Source: Lophius americanus | Taxonomy: Eukaryota; Chordata; Actinopteri; Lophiiformes; Lophiidae | Assembly: GCA_037951165.1 (NCBI GenBank) | Contig: JBBDHG010000110.1 | Coordinates: forward strand, 1,072,501-1,136,500 | Reading direction: 5' to 3' | DNA: 64,000 nucleotides | Part shown: positions 24,846 to 38,116 of the stretch, piece after piece | Layout: the number at the start of each line of letters is the position of its first letter | Position numbering within the stretch: the first letter of the stretch is position 1 | Program-made: the position numbers and the translations under genes | The notes under the pieces: model-generated | The model's input: the letters and a program-made list of their open reading frames with translations, nothing else | Database searches by the model: none | Told to the model about the DNA's origin: nothing

Positions 24846-27764
24846 AGTATAAATATTTTGTTTTACAATATTAAATTCATTGACTTTTACAAATATACTT
24901 TCATTCAGAATGAGATGCCAGCATTATGTTTCAAAGAGGCTGGAAAAGTTGTGGAATGTTCAAAAACACTTAGTAACAATCCGCAGGTACTTTTACAGGT
25001 GATGGAACCGAGCAACCAATAGTTCCAGCTCTATTTGGTGTCAGGGAAAATGACCCATGATTCAGAGTATTTCAGTTCCACATTCAGTTAAGTTCCTCAT
25101 CATTTTGTCATCTGCAGCATATAACCGGATGAGCAGATATATCTTTGTTGTATAAACTATTTTAGAATGTCATCCAGCAGGCAGAGAGTCTCGTAATTCT
25201 CAAATGGACAAACCTTGGAGGAGCTTCACAAAACTTATTTAAACCAGACTAACTATTCTCTCTCTCTCTCTGCCAGGCTTAGTACCTCCGGGTTGGACTT
25301 GTGTTTACCTTTTTTTCACATGGACAACATTCCCACAAACCTTTCACTCATCCATACACCTCTATCATCATCATATATATATTTATATATGTATGTGTGC
25401 CTATAAAATGTCCTATTAAATAGTATATCTTAGGTTTTGTCACCTTCTGAATGACTGTTTGTTGGAGCTGCTGCAACGACAACATTTCCCTTTGGGGATT
25501 TGGGGAAGTATTTATCTATCTAATCTATCTATTAAAGTGACTTAAAATGGCATGCAAACCTGTCTCAGTTCCACTCTTTATCACATGCTGTGCGGCGGCT
25601 TGTGACAACATAATCAACAGCCTGATGCCGAAAGAGAGCAGCAGCTCCGATGACGAGACCTTCATTCTGGAGTAACTGGTTGATGTGAGCCTGTTGTTTG
25701 AGTTAGGATTGGATTAACAAATTTGAATTACCGGTCTCTGAGAGTCAGGAACTGATCAACCGAGCTGAATATGTTTACAAATTCAGATGCATGAAAAAGA
25801 TGGTAGTTTTTAATCATGCTTTATAGATGAGTTGGTAGTACCACCCAAAATATGCTGTAACCTGTATTTAAACTTAACTATAATATGATTTATGCGTGTT
25901 CTTGCATTCCGTTGTTTATGTTCTAGTTCTGCCAGGGTGGGACAAACTAAATGCATCACCCGCGTGGGTACCTGTCTGTTTCTACTCACCGGGTATAAGC
26001 AGGTGACCTCACATGGCCAATATCTTCCAGAAACACCTTGCCTGTGTGACCTCAATGAAACTCAAAAAGACATTTTGCAGCTCTTCTCACTTTATTGAGA
26101 TACATCCAACACAAGGAGGAAAGTAAACACCAGGCTGATAGTAGACGTCACATAAGGGTCACTGGACTCATGGTTCTTTTTATTGACTGTTTCACTAACT
26201 GATTGTCATACCTGTTCCAGTCTGGCCACCTGCCGAGATTCTGTGAGCGAACCCTGCACAGATCCTCCCTTCTCATCTGAGAAACAAACACATGTCGTGT
26301 CTATTGAGGAGATAAGAACTTAAACGCAGATGTTTCATCTGTTCAGACATCTGACGGACTAAGTTATAGCCTAATTGAAAAATACTCCTCTGGTCTTCTT
26401 CAAAGTTTGCTGGAGAGGATCCTGACTAGCTTTTGTTGCAGCTGGTGTCCAAGTGTGGAGGACTGGTTACATTTCAAAATGTGCATTAATGCACATAAGA
26501 TTATATTTATTACATATTCTTCTGAATAGTCCACCCTTGGTAAAACCAACTTTAAGAGAAATACTACAAGAGTCTCCGCTGCTGCTGTTCTGGATGTGCA
26601 CAGTTCAAATAACAAGCAGAACTACAGCCTCTGCTGGTAATACAGTGTTACAGAGGTCTGCTTTGAAAATTCAGCCACCATCTTAAATTTTCGTCCATCA
26701 TTCCTCAGTATTCTCATTCTTGAGGAACGGTCAGTTTGAATCATTCTGGATGATTATTGCTGCAGCTGGTTGACAATCAAATATATCAGAATGTTAATGT
26801 TCCTGTTGCGACTGTTTAAAAAACAAACAAACAATGAAAGTCTGTCTGTTTGATGGTGGTGAGATTAAATTAGTCCCGAAGCTCAATCTGTAAATCCTGA
26901 CAGATTGGTCATTAAAATAATTTGTCCTGACCGCCATCTCTAATTTAACTTCCAGGAACTACCTTACATAAACGTTTCCTAAGGTTCAGTATTTTGATTT
27001 CAAAGATCCCTTTGTGCGTTTTCCTTGCTTTGCTGCAGAAAAGGAATATTAGCTCAAAAGAAATAATTTTATATCAAAATCTGTAACTTTGGGATTAAGG
27101 TTCAACAGACTGGTGATAAATTACTTTTTAAATTACAGTTCTTGCTTGCGGTGAATTAACTGACAGTCTGCTTAGACTGCTTTCATTATTTAATAAAAAT
27201 GTTGAATTCTTATACTATCAAAAATATCCCATTACGTTTATATATATAGTTGTGTGTTGTTATGCATTGGCATAAATGGTTGTTCCTGATTCATGCCAAT
27301 AAAGCTTATTTGAATTAAAGTTATATTTAGAACAGAGATTTATTTTACATATACAACATATAATTGCAACAGTTAAATCACACACCACTAATCATAATAA
27401 TAACAATAATAAAGAAATGCAACGAAAATGACAATATTAACCACTTTAATATGAATGTATGAAACTGATCCATACAATAGAACATCTACACATAATCAGT
27501 GCAATCTTTGACAGACGTATGTTGTTGAACTTCATCACTTAGCGAGCATCAAGTAAGGAGCAATGACGCAAAGCAGAGCAGCTTCCACACTCACACATTA
27601 TAACGTGACTAAGAAACTAGTACGACATTAGAAAACTTACTTTCTGGTGATCTGAACGCACACAATCCACAAAAGAAACCCACAAAAGGTTACAGCAAGC
27701 AGCAATCAACATTTACAGTGATGAACACCACATATGTGTGTGTGCCTGCATGCCTGTCTGTCTG

Positions 27765-27799
<35 letters not shown>

Positions 27800-30700
27800 C
27801 TGTCTTTCTCCCTCTCTCCCTCTGTCAGCAGACTTTCACCACATTTTCTTCTTTCTTCTACAGGCAGACATGTTATGGTGTAGTAAGCATTTACTTACTG
27901 CTCCTAATAAATCTTTTTCAACATGTCTATTAAGCTCATCCTCCGTCACACCAGAGGACGAAAAGCACATTCTGGGTCTCACAGTCCTCTCCCGACGTTC
28001 AAATATAATAAAATGAGAAATGAGAAACAGACACGTCACATCTGTCAGCTGTGCTTCAGGCTCAGAAGGAAGGAGTCAGGAAAACCTGCCAGCAAGCAGG
28101 TCGTCATGGTCAGTGGCCTGGTCAGCTGAATAGTAGAATGATTTATTTTGTTTTTAGAGGGACCTCACACGTTTGTCTAGACAAAGGTCATAACCTAAAG
28201 GAACACACATGCAGGCCAATTGTGTCCACCATAACATTAAGACTGGATGTCAGCACATCTGCTCGTCAACTCTTATTGGAAATGACTATCGTCATGGTTA
28301 CTTTTGGTGCAGATAATCAGAAATATCAAACAAAACAGTATGAGTCTTCTGTGGCCAGCGAGAATCGATCATCCCCGTCAGCCGCGGGCAACGTGTGCTG
28401 TCAATAGACAGAGAGGAGAGCGCTCCAGATGGAGAGAGATTCAGAACTTCACAAGCATGTATGTTATAAATAAAAAGTGTAAAAGTTGAATTATTTTTAT
28501 AATTCACTGCATGTTCCATCACAGAACTAGAGAGAGAGAAGAGGGCAGTCTGGGCCGCACATTGAACTGGATATTCCTTCACTCTGTAACAGCTCATATT
28601 GGGCTTCCAATAAAGCAGATTTTCCAGAGACTGTCTTCATTGTCATTCATTGATGTCTGTCAACACGTTTCTCTTCACACTGCATTCCTGTCTGATGAAG
28701 AGGAGCAGTAGACTGGTCAGCTGGTGGTCTAAAAGACAGAGAAGTACATAGAACAATATTTACCATGACCCAATTCCGCTCAGGGCACCAATTTAGCCAT
28801 AAATCTATACAAAATTAGTAGCAAGGTGTTTTACAGTTGGCCCTTCATTATTTTTTGTGTTTTTTTTGCCTTTTTAAGGTACTTTATTATAAGATATTAT
28901 TATATATATATTTTGTTCTTAAAAAACAAAAACAAAATGAAACGGTGCGGTGGAAAACTTATTTCATTATTCCATTCCATAACATATATCACGTGTCTGT
29001 ACTTTGGGTGGGTGTCCTCTGGTCCATCTGGCAGCTGTCATGCCACCCCTTTGGGGGAGGAAGGAATCAAAGTCATAAAATCGGGCTGTGGCAGCAGGTT
29101 CTTTCACACAGGCTAGCATGGATACATCAACAGAGCGGAGAATTTTACACACAGGTGAAGTCATTATGACGTTGGCTGAGGAGGAATGGACATGAGCTGA
29201 GTCTGCGTCTGCTGACGGAATCCTGTTGCCCTCTGACCTCTGCAACCTTGCTGCCTGCATCGCTCATTGTGACCCTTTATATAACCACAATTCTGGGACA
29301 TTATGTGAAACATCAATACCAGCAGAATTACATCAATCCCTTTTGATCAACATACATTGGAATATAAAGCAAAGACAAGACATTTAGAGGTCAAACTGAT
29401 AAACTTTATTGTTTGATGTGTGTATACTTTCATTCGGGATGTGATTCCTGTAACACTTTTGTAAAAGGTTTGGACAGTGGTGATCAACTTTTTTTCTTTT
29501 AACAACACTCAGGAAGTCTTCGGGGAAGGGCAGAAGCTAGGAGCTGACGTTTTAAAGTGGAATTCCGTCTCATTCTTGCTCGATAACCGCCTCTGTTGTT
29601 GTATTTGGTGCTTAAATATTTGCTTTAATAATTTGACGCTCAAATATTTGTGGGTGAGGTTTATTTTTTTGTGTTTATTCCCCTGACAGCTTAATAACTT
29701 CCACTCCAATGTAACATCTTCAAGTATGACATTAGCAAAAAACACTATACTGTGTAAAAATAGAGAACACGCCGCCCCAAAAAAAACATACAGCTCTGTT
29801 GGATGTAGTATCACAATATATTGAAGTGTAACAACTGTGTCATGATGCAAATCAAATTCCTTGCCTCACACACTCTGAGTTAGATTCTACTGACTTGCAG
29901 AACAGTTAAATGTATGTTTTTAGCATGAACTCATGAGGAGCTGTCCCAAACTGGTTCACTTACACATCTTGCAGTATGTTGAGCTTCACAGGTTTTCCAA
30001 AAAGAAAAGAAAAGTTTCACTCCCCAGTCTTATAATTGCTCTGAGTGTAACATTCCTCCTAATGTGAAACAATCCACCTATTCAACAGCTCTGTACACCC
30101 TGTAGCTTCACGTGATGTTCTGGACTTTACAAGAAACAGGCTCCTGATGAGTAAAACACCTGAACTCTGAGAGAAACAGGAAGCCGACTCAATGACATCA
30201 TCAGTGTCAGATAAAAAAACAGTCTGCCCCTTTATTTCCTACCATTAGCTTAACCTCTGCGGCTATGCTATTTCAATTAGAGGCAGGCGTACTCTTTTAG
30301 AGGTCCACATTGACCACAGGTGGGTTTTTGGCTATTGTTTGGCAGCTCACATGGCGATACATCAGTTATGCGGTGTTTAGGTCAAAAGTCCACTAATGTA
30401 TTCCATATAAGCTGAATTCCTAGACATACTACAGACAAATCACTCACACCCACACACTCAAGTGACCTTTGAAAGGAATCAAGGAATCCACTTAATTTGT
30501 TTTATGTCTTATGATGCAGGAAATTCAGTGGTTTGAACATTTTTGGGACTGCAAGAGTCGGTAAAAGCAGCTATTTGTGTTATTTGAGAAATGGTGACAG
30601 AAAAGTCCATTAGTAAAATAATCATATAAAAATAATAATCATTTTATTGTTGATTTCATTGTTGTAATTATTATAATTTGATAATGATATCCTCAAATAT

Positions 30701-31260
30701 ATACAATATTATTATAAATGATTGATCATTATTAAAAGTAAACAAATCTAAAACATCTGGATTATATATAGATATGTTAATAGATTAAAGTTACTACAGC
30801 ATTTGTCATTCTGTTATTTAATTGTTTTTCAGTTGAAGCAAATAAAAAAAAATTCAATTTTTACTATCATGATTATTTTTTCTGTTGAATTTGTTTTTTT
30901 CTACTCAAACAGATAAACATATAAATATATGTATATTTTATTTTGTGACTCAGAATTATTTGTAATTTCTTACATTCTTTTTTCAGACATTATTAAACAT
31001 TTTTTTGTGCCCTACAAATGTATAAAAACGTTTTGCAATACAGTTTGAGTTTAATACTATATTTTCTATACTGAGTATATGATTAAAGTGCTTTATAAAT
31101 TAAATGTATTATTATTATTATTATGTATAGTCATGGTGGTAATGGGAGGCACGGTAACCATCAATCTGCTGATTACACCATTTTATTTGGGGGCCTCAAC
31201 ATCAACATGTGTGATTGTTCGTTGGGCTGCAAACGCAACATATTTTCATTCCCAGGTAAT
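24846..31260. other. Intergenic, mostly unexplained
   Basis: A 6.4-kb AT-rich stretch with a CT microsatellite (27767-27796) and AT-rich simple sequence near 30600-31100. Exon-like segments on the minus strand at 26968-27032, 26212-26276 and 25565-25675 are treated as a finding, not as a gene call. No known protein is recognisable. Confidence 0.45.
27767..27796 (+). repeat. (CT)n microsatellite
   Basis: About 15 uninterrupted CT units, flanked by imperfect CTGT and CTCC sequence. Confidence 0.95.
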
Positions 31261-31264
31261 GAAT

Positions 31265-31560
31265 TTTTGTGGTGTATGAAAATCAATCAATCAATCTTTA
31301 ATTATACAGCGCCAGTTCCCAAGAACTTTTGTCTCAAGGTGCTTTCCAGAAAGAGCAGGTCTAGACCGAACTCTTTATGTAATTATCTTACAGAGACCCT
31401 ACAATTTCCTCCGTGAGCAAGAACTTGGCAACAGTGGCGAGAAAAAAATACCTTTTAACGGGGAGAACACTCGGGCAGATCCACGACTCAGGGTGGACGG
31501 CCTACTGCCATGACCGGTTGGCTTTGAAAAGTCCAAAAGAAGATAAAAAACTCCTTGTCA
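31265..31560 (+). repeat. Dispersed fish repeat (family unnamed)
   Basis: Begins with AATCAATCAATCAATC and TACAGCGCCAGTTCCCAAG. It continues with CAACAGTGGCGAGAAAAAAA, CCTTTTAACGGGGAGAAC and GGACGGCCTACTGCCATGAC. This chain of blocks is a frequent interspersed repeat in teleosts. It is non-coding here and diverged. Confidence 0.65.
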
Positions 31561-33269
31561 TTCAAGAAATTATGTGTCTTCTTATGGATTTGCTACCTGG
31601 ATGTAATAAAACAGCGGGAAGTTCCAACATTCCATGAGTGCAACTGTAAGCATATTTTTTAAACTTTGAACTGATAACTTTTCTCCAGCCGCAGACAGAA
31701 CCGTCCTGTGTTATTAATATCAGGAGTGTATATTTGTGCTGCATATCTTTTAAATGTTATAGTGTGTTTTTATTATTTAATGAGAAAAATGTCTGGAGAT
31801 CCTGATGAACTATTTCGATAAGAGATGTAGAACTGATCTGGAATCAGTTTGCTCTTTGAAGTCATTATAATTTCTTGAGGGATCTTGGTGCAGGGACTGG
31901 AGGCCTCTCAATAAATGTGGATACCGCTTGTGTTTTTTCAATCATGGCAACAGGAGCTTCTGGTCTGTGTCAACACATAAGTCAGTTCCACCAGATGCAC
32001 GTTACTGGCACGCTGCTTCCTCGATACAACAAAATTCCTTTAAGGGCACAAAATCAAGCAAGAGGACTGTCGCCGTTTCTGTCTATTTAATTATTGATCT
32101 ATTCAAATCCAATTCCACCAAAATTCAAGGGTAAGCTTGAATTCAGGTCTTACTTGAGCCTCTTAGGCTCCTGGGACAGGTAAAAGTACGGTGGCCCAGA
32201 AGTGCAAACAACTTTACAAAAGCAGCTAAGGGCTTTAAAACAATCTGGAAATCTATCCTTAAACATGCTGGGAGCAAAGAAGCTAAATTTGGTGCGCATG
32301 CATAAAGAAAATGCAACTGGTCCAAGATTTGATCCCTTTGCCACACCTTACTTTCTCACAATAGAGAAACAAAACTTTAAAATATGAAATTAATACATAT
32401 GTTCTATAAATGTTTAATGTTGTTTTATTCTTGTTTAGATAGTGCTCAGCGTAAAGGGCAGATCTTCCCCTGGAAACTGTGAGAGGTGCTCGTTGTGTGG
32501 AGGGCAGAGACCCCCCACTGTTTGGAATAACGATGAGTCAGCAGGTCTTTCCATAAACTACTGTTCATCAACGCTTCACTTGTAAAAGTATAATACTTCT
32601 CTTTCACAGGTTGAGACGTTTTAGACTGCATCACAACATAAACCGATAGTGTTTAATCCTGGCGCAAATTCCCCCTTTATTTTTGTTGAAGTATTGGATT
32701 TGTTGAATGGATTAGAAATATGCACTTAGAGACTTCATGGGTGAAAATGTCATTGATAAAGCTATCGGACAAGCTCCTCATAGTATTCAAACAGTTTTTG
32801 AGACTGCGCCACCGTAGTTTCTTATGGCTTGAAATAATAAAGAATAAAAGGAGGCCACAAATCAGAGAAATAAGACGGCACTTGGTGATAAATTAGTTTT
32901 AAGCAGAGATTTGGAAGAAGATTCTAATTTAGCGAGCAGGATTCAGCCGAGGAGCTCATAAAGCGAGAGTTGGAAACCACTGTTTGCAACACAGAATTAA
33001 GTTAATAAAAATCTAAGATATGTGCAGAATTGCAGAAAAGTTCCATTGAAGAGTGCAGAATATATCAAAGCTGAGGAGTTTGTGCCTCTTGTGTCTGTGA
33101 ACCTAAATCCATGAGAGCTGCTTGAATAAACTTCCAATTGAATCATCTCCATTATCTGATGCCAACACAAACTAGGATAAATAAATAAGGTTTGGAGATC
33201 AGGCTCACTCTACCTAGATTTTATAATGAATCATTTGAGGACTTTAAGGCATATAATTTAGAGAGGCTA

Positions 33270-33302
33270 TTATTCCGAATAGCCATGTGCTATTCGGAAT
33301 AA
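33270..33302. repeat. Perfect inverted repeat, 14-bp arms, 5-bp loop
   Basis: Arm TTATTCCGAATAGC (33270-33283), loop CATGT, then the exact reverse complement at 33289-33302. It lies 2.8 kb upstream of the matn2 ATG and about 240 bases before a candidate leader-exon donor at 33547. Confidence 0.9.
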
Positions 33303-35036
33303 GAGACGTCTCTGTGTGGGGGGGTTTTAGGAGTGGGAGTAAACAGAGAAATAGTGGACGGAGTGAGGGGCGGTTTATTGCAAGTGCCTGAACAGATCCA
33401 AAGAGACTGGGAGGTCAGGGACATGTGCATGTTTACAGTCTGGGGCCACTGGATCCACTCTTTCTTCCTCTTGGAACTGTCCTGAGTCATTGCTGGGATT
33501 TATTTGAACCTGCAGGAATTGTTGGTTGTTTGTTTTCTTTTACAGGGTAAGTCCTTTTTTTCATTTATTTCCTTATAACTCCTACCAGCCTATCTTTGCA
33601 TGATTCGATATCTTACTTTAGAAGAAACGAAAATGTTTTTCTTCAACAGTTTTGAAGAACACAGAAAACAGTGGGCTCTACCAGCTGGAACCTTCATCCC
33701 GTATTCGCCTTCATCCTGAAAAACTATCAAAGATAGGGAATGTGCAAAACAGAGATCATATCCCACAAAACGACCTGAGAGGAATCCCAACATTTTATTC
33801 ACACAGATAATTTATGAACTCAGTGTAAAAAACACTATTTTATTATGTCTCTCCATTCCTTGTTGGGAACTTGTTGTAACATTTCATTATCATGAGCACG
33901 GTTGAGATTTGGAAAGACTTTTAAGTAGTATAAACCTAAGATTCATCGATATGTGAGGGTGAAGGATGGCATTATGGGAAGTGATGAACCCGACACAATG
34001 AAGGTCCACGAAACCTTAGTAAATTTACCCTGATCAACAGTCAGTGACGGAAACACAGAGCTGTGGCAGAGAGACATCAAACAGATGTGAGGTCAGAGGT
34101 TGTTGGCTCTGTGCAGAATGTATTATAGATATGTGATCCCTGCAGGTCTCAGGTCAGCTGCTACCAGATACAGGTCTCTGAGGGACTATTCATCTGCCTT
34201 AGCTGTGAAAAGACTGAACAAGTCCTCATCCTTAACGGACTGGGAGTGTTCCTCAGAAATAAAGACATTTTAGTATCTTACATGCTGCTAAGGTTTTTCT
34301 GTTTGGTTGTTTTTATTGTGACGATTTTGCGATTGTCGTCTCAGACGGGTTTCAGACAACGGTGAAGCCTGCCGTTTGACCGACAGCTACTGAATAGTTC
34401 TCCTGGGGTTTGAATAGGAAAACAGTCTGTGTTTTCTTCTCAGCATCACTTTAAATGTCTGAAGCTCAGTCATATGGAGTTTTTATTCCAGTTCATATAA
34501 TAAAAAATTTGGATTTTTGATGCTTTTTTGGCCCAGAATAGCCCAAATGCTACCATGTAATTTACTTAGAAACAATGTTTAATTTTCAGTCATTTTAAAT
34601 GTGTTTTTTTGAAATACTAACTTTAGCAAATCCTCTTCTTACTATGTGGACCTTTGTGTGACCAAGTTTGGACAGTATTGGTTATTTGACATCAGATTTT
34701 TTTGAAATTGTTTTTTTTAAGCATTAAACTTTGGATATAGATATTTTTTTCAGAATAATCTGAAAATCTTCAGCCTTCAGACTGATTGTGCTCTTACTTC
34801 TGACTTTAGCAGAACATCACATGGAAACCCTCAACCCATTTAGCTTCACCTTGTTTAAAAAATGAACAAGTTAAGATGCATTACATAGGACCATAAATAC
34901 ATTCATTTGACATATTTTAGTTTACAAAAGTAGTCTTTACTAACAATCATTAGCTGACATAAATTAAGTGAAGGTTGTTTAAAATTGCATGTTTTTTGGA
35001 TAGAGAATGGAAGATGGACAACCGGTCGCAGGTGGA

Positions 35037-35315
35037 TTTACTGTCTTGGTAACAATATACAATGCTAGATATTAATAAAAACATCGATTTATGTCACAGC
35101 AAAGGGTTGTAATAGGTGCATATAGCTCTACCTAGTGGACATAAGTGATATTTTGATGCCAACATCTCTCTCTGGGATCAAAATCCCATTTGAGCAGCAT
35201 TTTAGGTACATTGGCTTTCCGAACTGAGCCTTCTGTCTTCTCCCATAGAAAACTATATACAATCACTTGAACATTGTGGTATTTCTATCAAATTTGATGC
35301 AGTAGTAACCAAATA
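35037..35315 (+). repeat. Diverged dispersed repeat, copy 1
   Basis: Shares ordered blocks with 38285-38575: AACAATA-CA-TGCTAGATA, a GATTTATGTCACAGCAAA-like stretch, a GTGCATA-AG-CTACCTAG-GGACA stretch, TTTTAGGTACATTG and TTTGATGCAGTAGT. Same orientation in both. Non-coding. Confidence 0.7.
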
Positions 35316-35351
35316 GTTTCAATTGATTGATTGATTGTTTTATTTCACGGT

Positions 35352-35395
35352 GTCTTCTTCTTCTTCTTCTTCTTCTTCTTCTTCTTCTTCTTCTT
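35352..35395 (+). repeat. (CTT)n microsatellite
   Basis: About 14 uninterrupted TTC/CTT units, followed by TGGTCGCCACAGAGGATCAA, a piece of the same dispersed fish repeat seen at 44700-44890. Confidence 0.95.
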
Positions 35396-36046
35396 TGGGT
35401 GTTCCCTTCATGGTCGCCACAGAGGATCAATCACCTGTTTCCATCCAAGAATCCACCAAGCATGAATAGATTTTTTCTTTTTGTGTGTTTCGTTACAGAT
35501 TACTCACACATAGTAAGTAACATGTACAATGTTACTGTTATTTTAATTCTTACCCGTCCATATACACCAAGATTATGCAAATACGCCTGATAGTTGTGGA
35601 GTTGTTTTGAGTTTATTTTGCGTATGTAATTCAGGCGATGTTGTCATGTCATTTTCAGAGACACACCCGTGTGTGCTGAGACACATTTATTATTTACATT
35701 CATTTATATTGCATGTGTTTGGAAAGTGGGAGGAAGCCGGCCTACTTGCAGGGAACCCATGCAAACATGAAGCAACATGTTGCCCTAATACGCTCCAACC
35801 TTATGATAAAGGTGAAGGCTATACATCAGCAAAGTCACCATTCCCCAATCAACAGGATCAACTGTCCTCAGACAAAACATTATCAAAAAATATAAAATGT
35901 CGCATAGTTTTTTGTACTTTTTCAAACTTCCTTCTTAACTGTCTGTTTCTTGGTTTTTCACACCTCCTTACAGGCTTGTACTGCATTGTGGGATTGATTC
36001 TCAGTTTCTCAGTTTTTTTACTTTTCTCTCTGGTAAAACGTTGCAG

Positions 36047-36064
36047 CTGTCACGTCTCATCAGA
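36047..36064 (+). promoter_or_regulatory. matn2: matn2 leader segment before the ATG
   Basis: An acceptor with a long pyrimidine tract (GTTTTTTTACTTTTCTCTC) ends in TTGCAG at 36046, leaving an 18-base leader before ATG 36065. It implies an upstream non-coding exon, for which the donor at 33547 is the best candidate seen. Confidence 0.45.
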
Positions 36065-38085
36065 ATGAGGTCCCTGGCCCTCGGCTTCTTCTGCCTGTTT
36101 TGCTGCAACGCAGCTCGACTGGACAGACGCCGTCCCGTACCGCTGGCAGCCAGAAGGCAGAATCAGACAATTTCTCTCCCCAAAGCTGACGGTAAGTAAC
36201 CTTGTCTGTAATATGTGTTATTTTCTAATGACACTTTATCCATTTAATTCACATTCAAAAACCTCCTTGTCTTTGGTCACAGACAACGTTTGCAAGGCCA
36301 ATCCGCTGGATTTCGTCTTTGTCATCGACAGCTCTAGAAGCATCCGCCCACATGACTTTGAAAAGGTCAAGACCTTCATCATCAAACTGCTACAGTTCTT
36401 GGAGATTGGCTCAGATGCCACTCGGGTTGGTCTGCTCCAGTATGGCAGTGAGGTCCAACCCGAATTCTCCCTCAATACTTACACCACCAGGGCTGAGGTG
36501 GAGCAGGCGGTGAGGAACATGGCACACCTCGCCACAGGAACAATGACCGGTCTGGCCATCCAGTACACCATGGAAAAATCCTTCACTGAGGAGGAAGGGG
36601 CACGACCAGCACATCTGCACATCCCACGCATCGCTATGATTGTGACAGATGGACGGCCTCAGGACACGGTGGAGGAGATTGCAGCTCGGGCGAGGCAGGC
36701 CGGCATCCAGATCTTTGCTATTGGAGTGGGCAGAGTGGATATGGACACTCTTAAGACCATAGGCAGCGAACCACATTCGGAGCACGTGCACCTAGTGGCC
36801 AATTTTAGCCAGATAGAAACCCTCACCTCAGTGTTCAAGTCCAAACTGTGTGGAGGTAATGAATCTCATCTTCTCATGACAAAATCCGTCCTCATTTATG
36901 CATGCATGTGTATCTGCAGCCTTAGTTTGAGAATCTCTGTGTGTGTGCATGTGTGTGTTAGTTTCAGAGATATGCGAGGTGGTTGACCATCAGTGTCAGC
37001 ACATCTGTGTGAGCAGCCCTGCATCATACAGGTGCAATTGCAGGAAAGGCTTCAGCCTCAATCCTGATGGCAAGACATGCAAAGGTGAGGGAACTCCTTT
37101 ATTTTTAAATTTTAAGAGGCAAGATATTTTCATTTTTTTGTATTTGGGTTGACTCTTCGTAGTTTTAAAATATAATTCTACTGACTCATTAGTTTTGACT
37201 GACTCTTCCTGTTGTCACGCAGTAGCTGAGGATGTGTGTGCCGAGGTGGATCATGGCTGTCAACACATCTGTGTCAACGTACATGATGGCTACGAGTGTC
37301 GCTGCCGTCCAGGATATGAACTCACCATAGACCTGAAGACATGCAACAGTAATTTGATCTTTCTTCCTAAAGCAGGGTCTCCTCTTCTTCAACTTAATTA
37401 CTAATTAATTTTTTCTTCTTTCATGTTCTCTTATTTTGAACATTTTATTATATTCCCCTGTATGCAAACCTCAGAAAACTCATGGGTGGATAATTACAAA
37501 GAAATGACTCCTCCGATGGACGTCAACAGGGAGTCGTATGGAGGCAATTTCCTGGAGCAAGAGTGATTTTTCAATCACCAGAGCAGCTGCAGAAGTGTGG
37601 TTTCATAGTATCTCTGAATCAAAACAAGAGTGACGATTTGATCTTTCTTGTTGTGGGTTTAACAATCTACACCGCTGACTTTCATTCTTTCAAAAGATGC
37701 ATTTTAGGATGACTCCTTTTCTCCTATGGCTGTAGATTTAAAAGGCACATAGAGGAAGATACAGCGCATGTTGTTTTAGTAATTACAGCTACAGTACTAC
37801 TGGTGGAGGAATGTGTAATGTAAATAGTTGTAGTATGAGGAGAAGTTCTACAGGATTAACAGGACACTCATCTTCAGGAATAGACTTCTGTGACCTGGGG
37901 AACCACGGATGTGAACATGACTGTGTCAGCGTCCCAGAGTCCTACCACTGCAGGTGTAAGAAGGGCTACGTCCTCAATCCAGATGGCAAGACCTGCAGCA
38001 GTGAGCGCATTTTACTTGTCTTAATCACCAGGGTCGGGTATTGCAGTTCATTTTTCTATTGCAAATATATTGTCATACGTATTTT

Positions 38086-38116
<31 letters not shown>

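Larger units (their letters stand above)
31640..36046 (+). other. Upstream region of matn2
   Basis: No protein gene recognised. A strong splice donor (CAGG|GTAAGTC) at 33546/33547, together with the acceptor TTGCAG ending at 36046 just before the matn2 start, suggests a non-coding leader exon ending at 33546 and an intron of 2.5 kb. A diverged repeat lies at 35037-35315, a CTT microsatellite at 35352-35395, and a dispersed repeat piece (GTGGGAGGAAGCCGGCC) near 35726. Confidence 0.35.

Noticed and set aside
25547..25675. 42-codon plus-strand ORF ending in an acidic SSSSDDETFILE tail
   Set aside because: Attractive as a microprotein, but it overlaps the minus-strand exon-like frame, lacks a promoter or conservation evidence, and its length is within chance.
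34118..34273. 51-codon ORF beginning MYYRYVIPAGL
   Set aside because: Short enough to be chance; no homology recognised and no splice signals that would extend it.
35607..36068. 153-codon plus-strand ORF just before matn2
   Set aside because: It overlaps a dispersed repeat and the matn2 leader in another frame; its sequence is unlike any protein I know.
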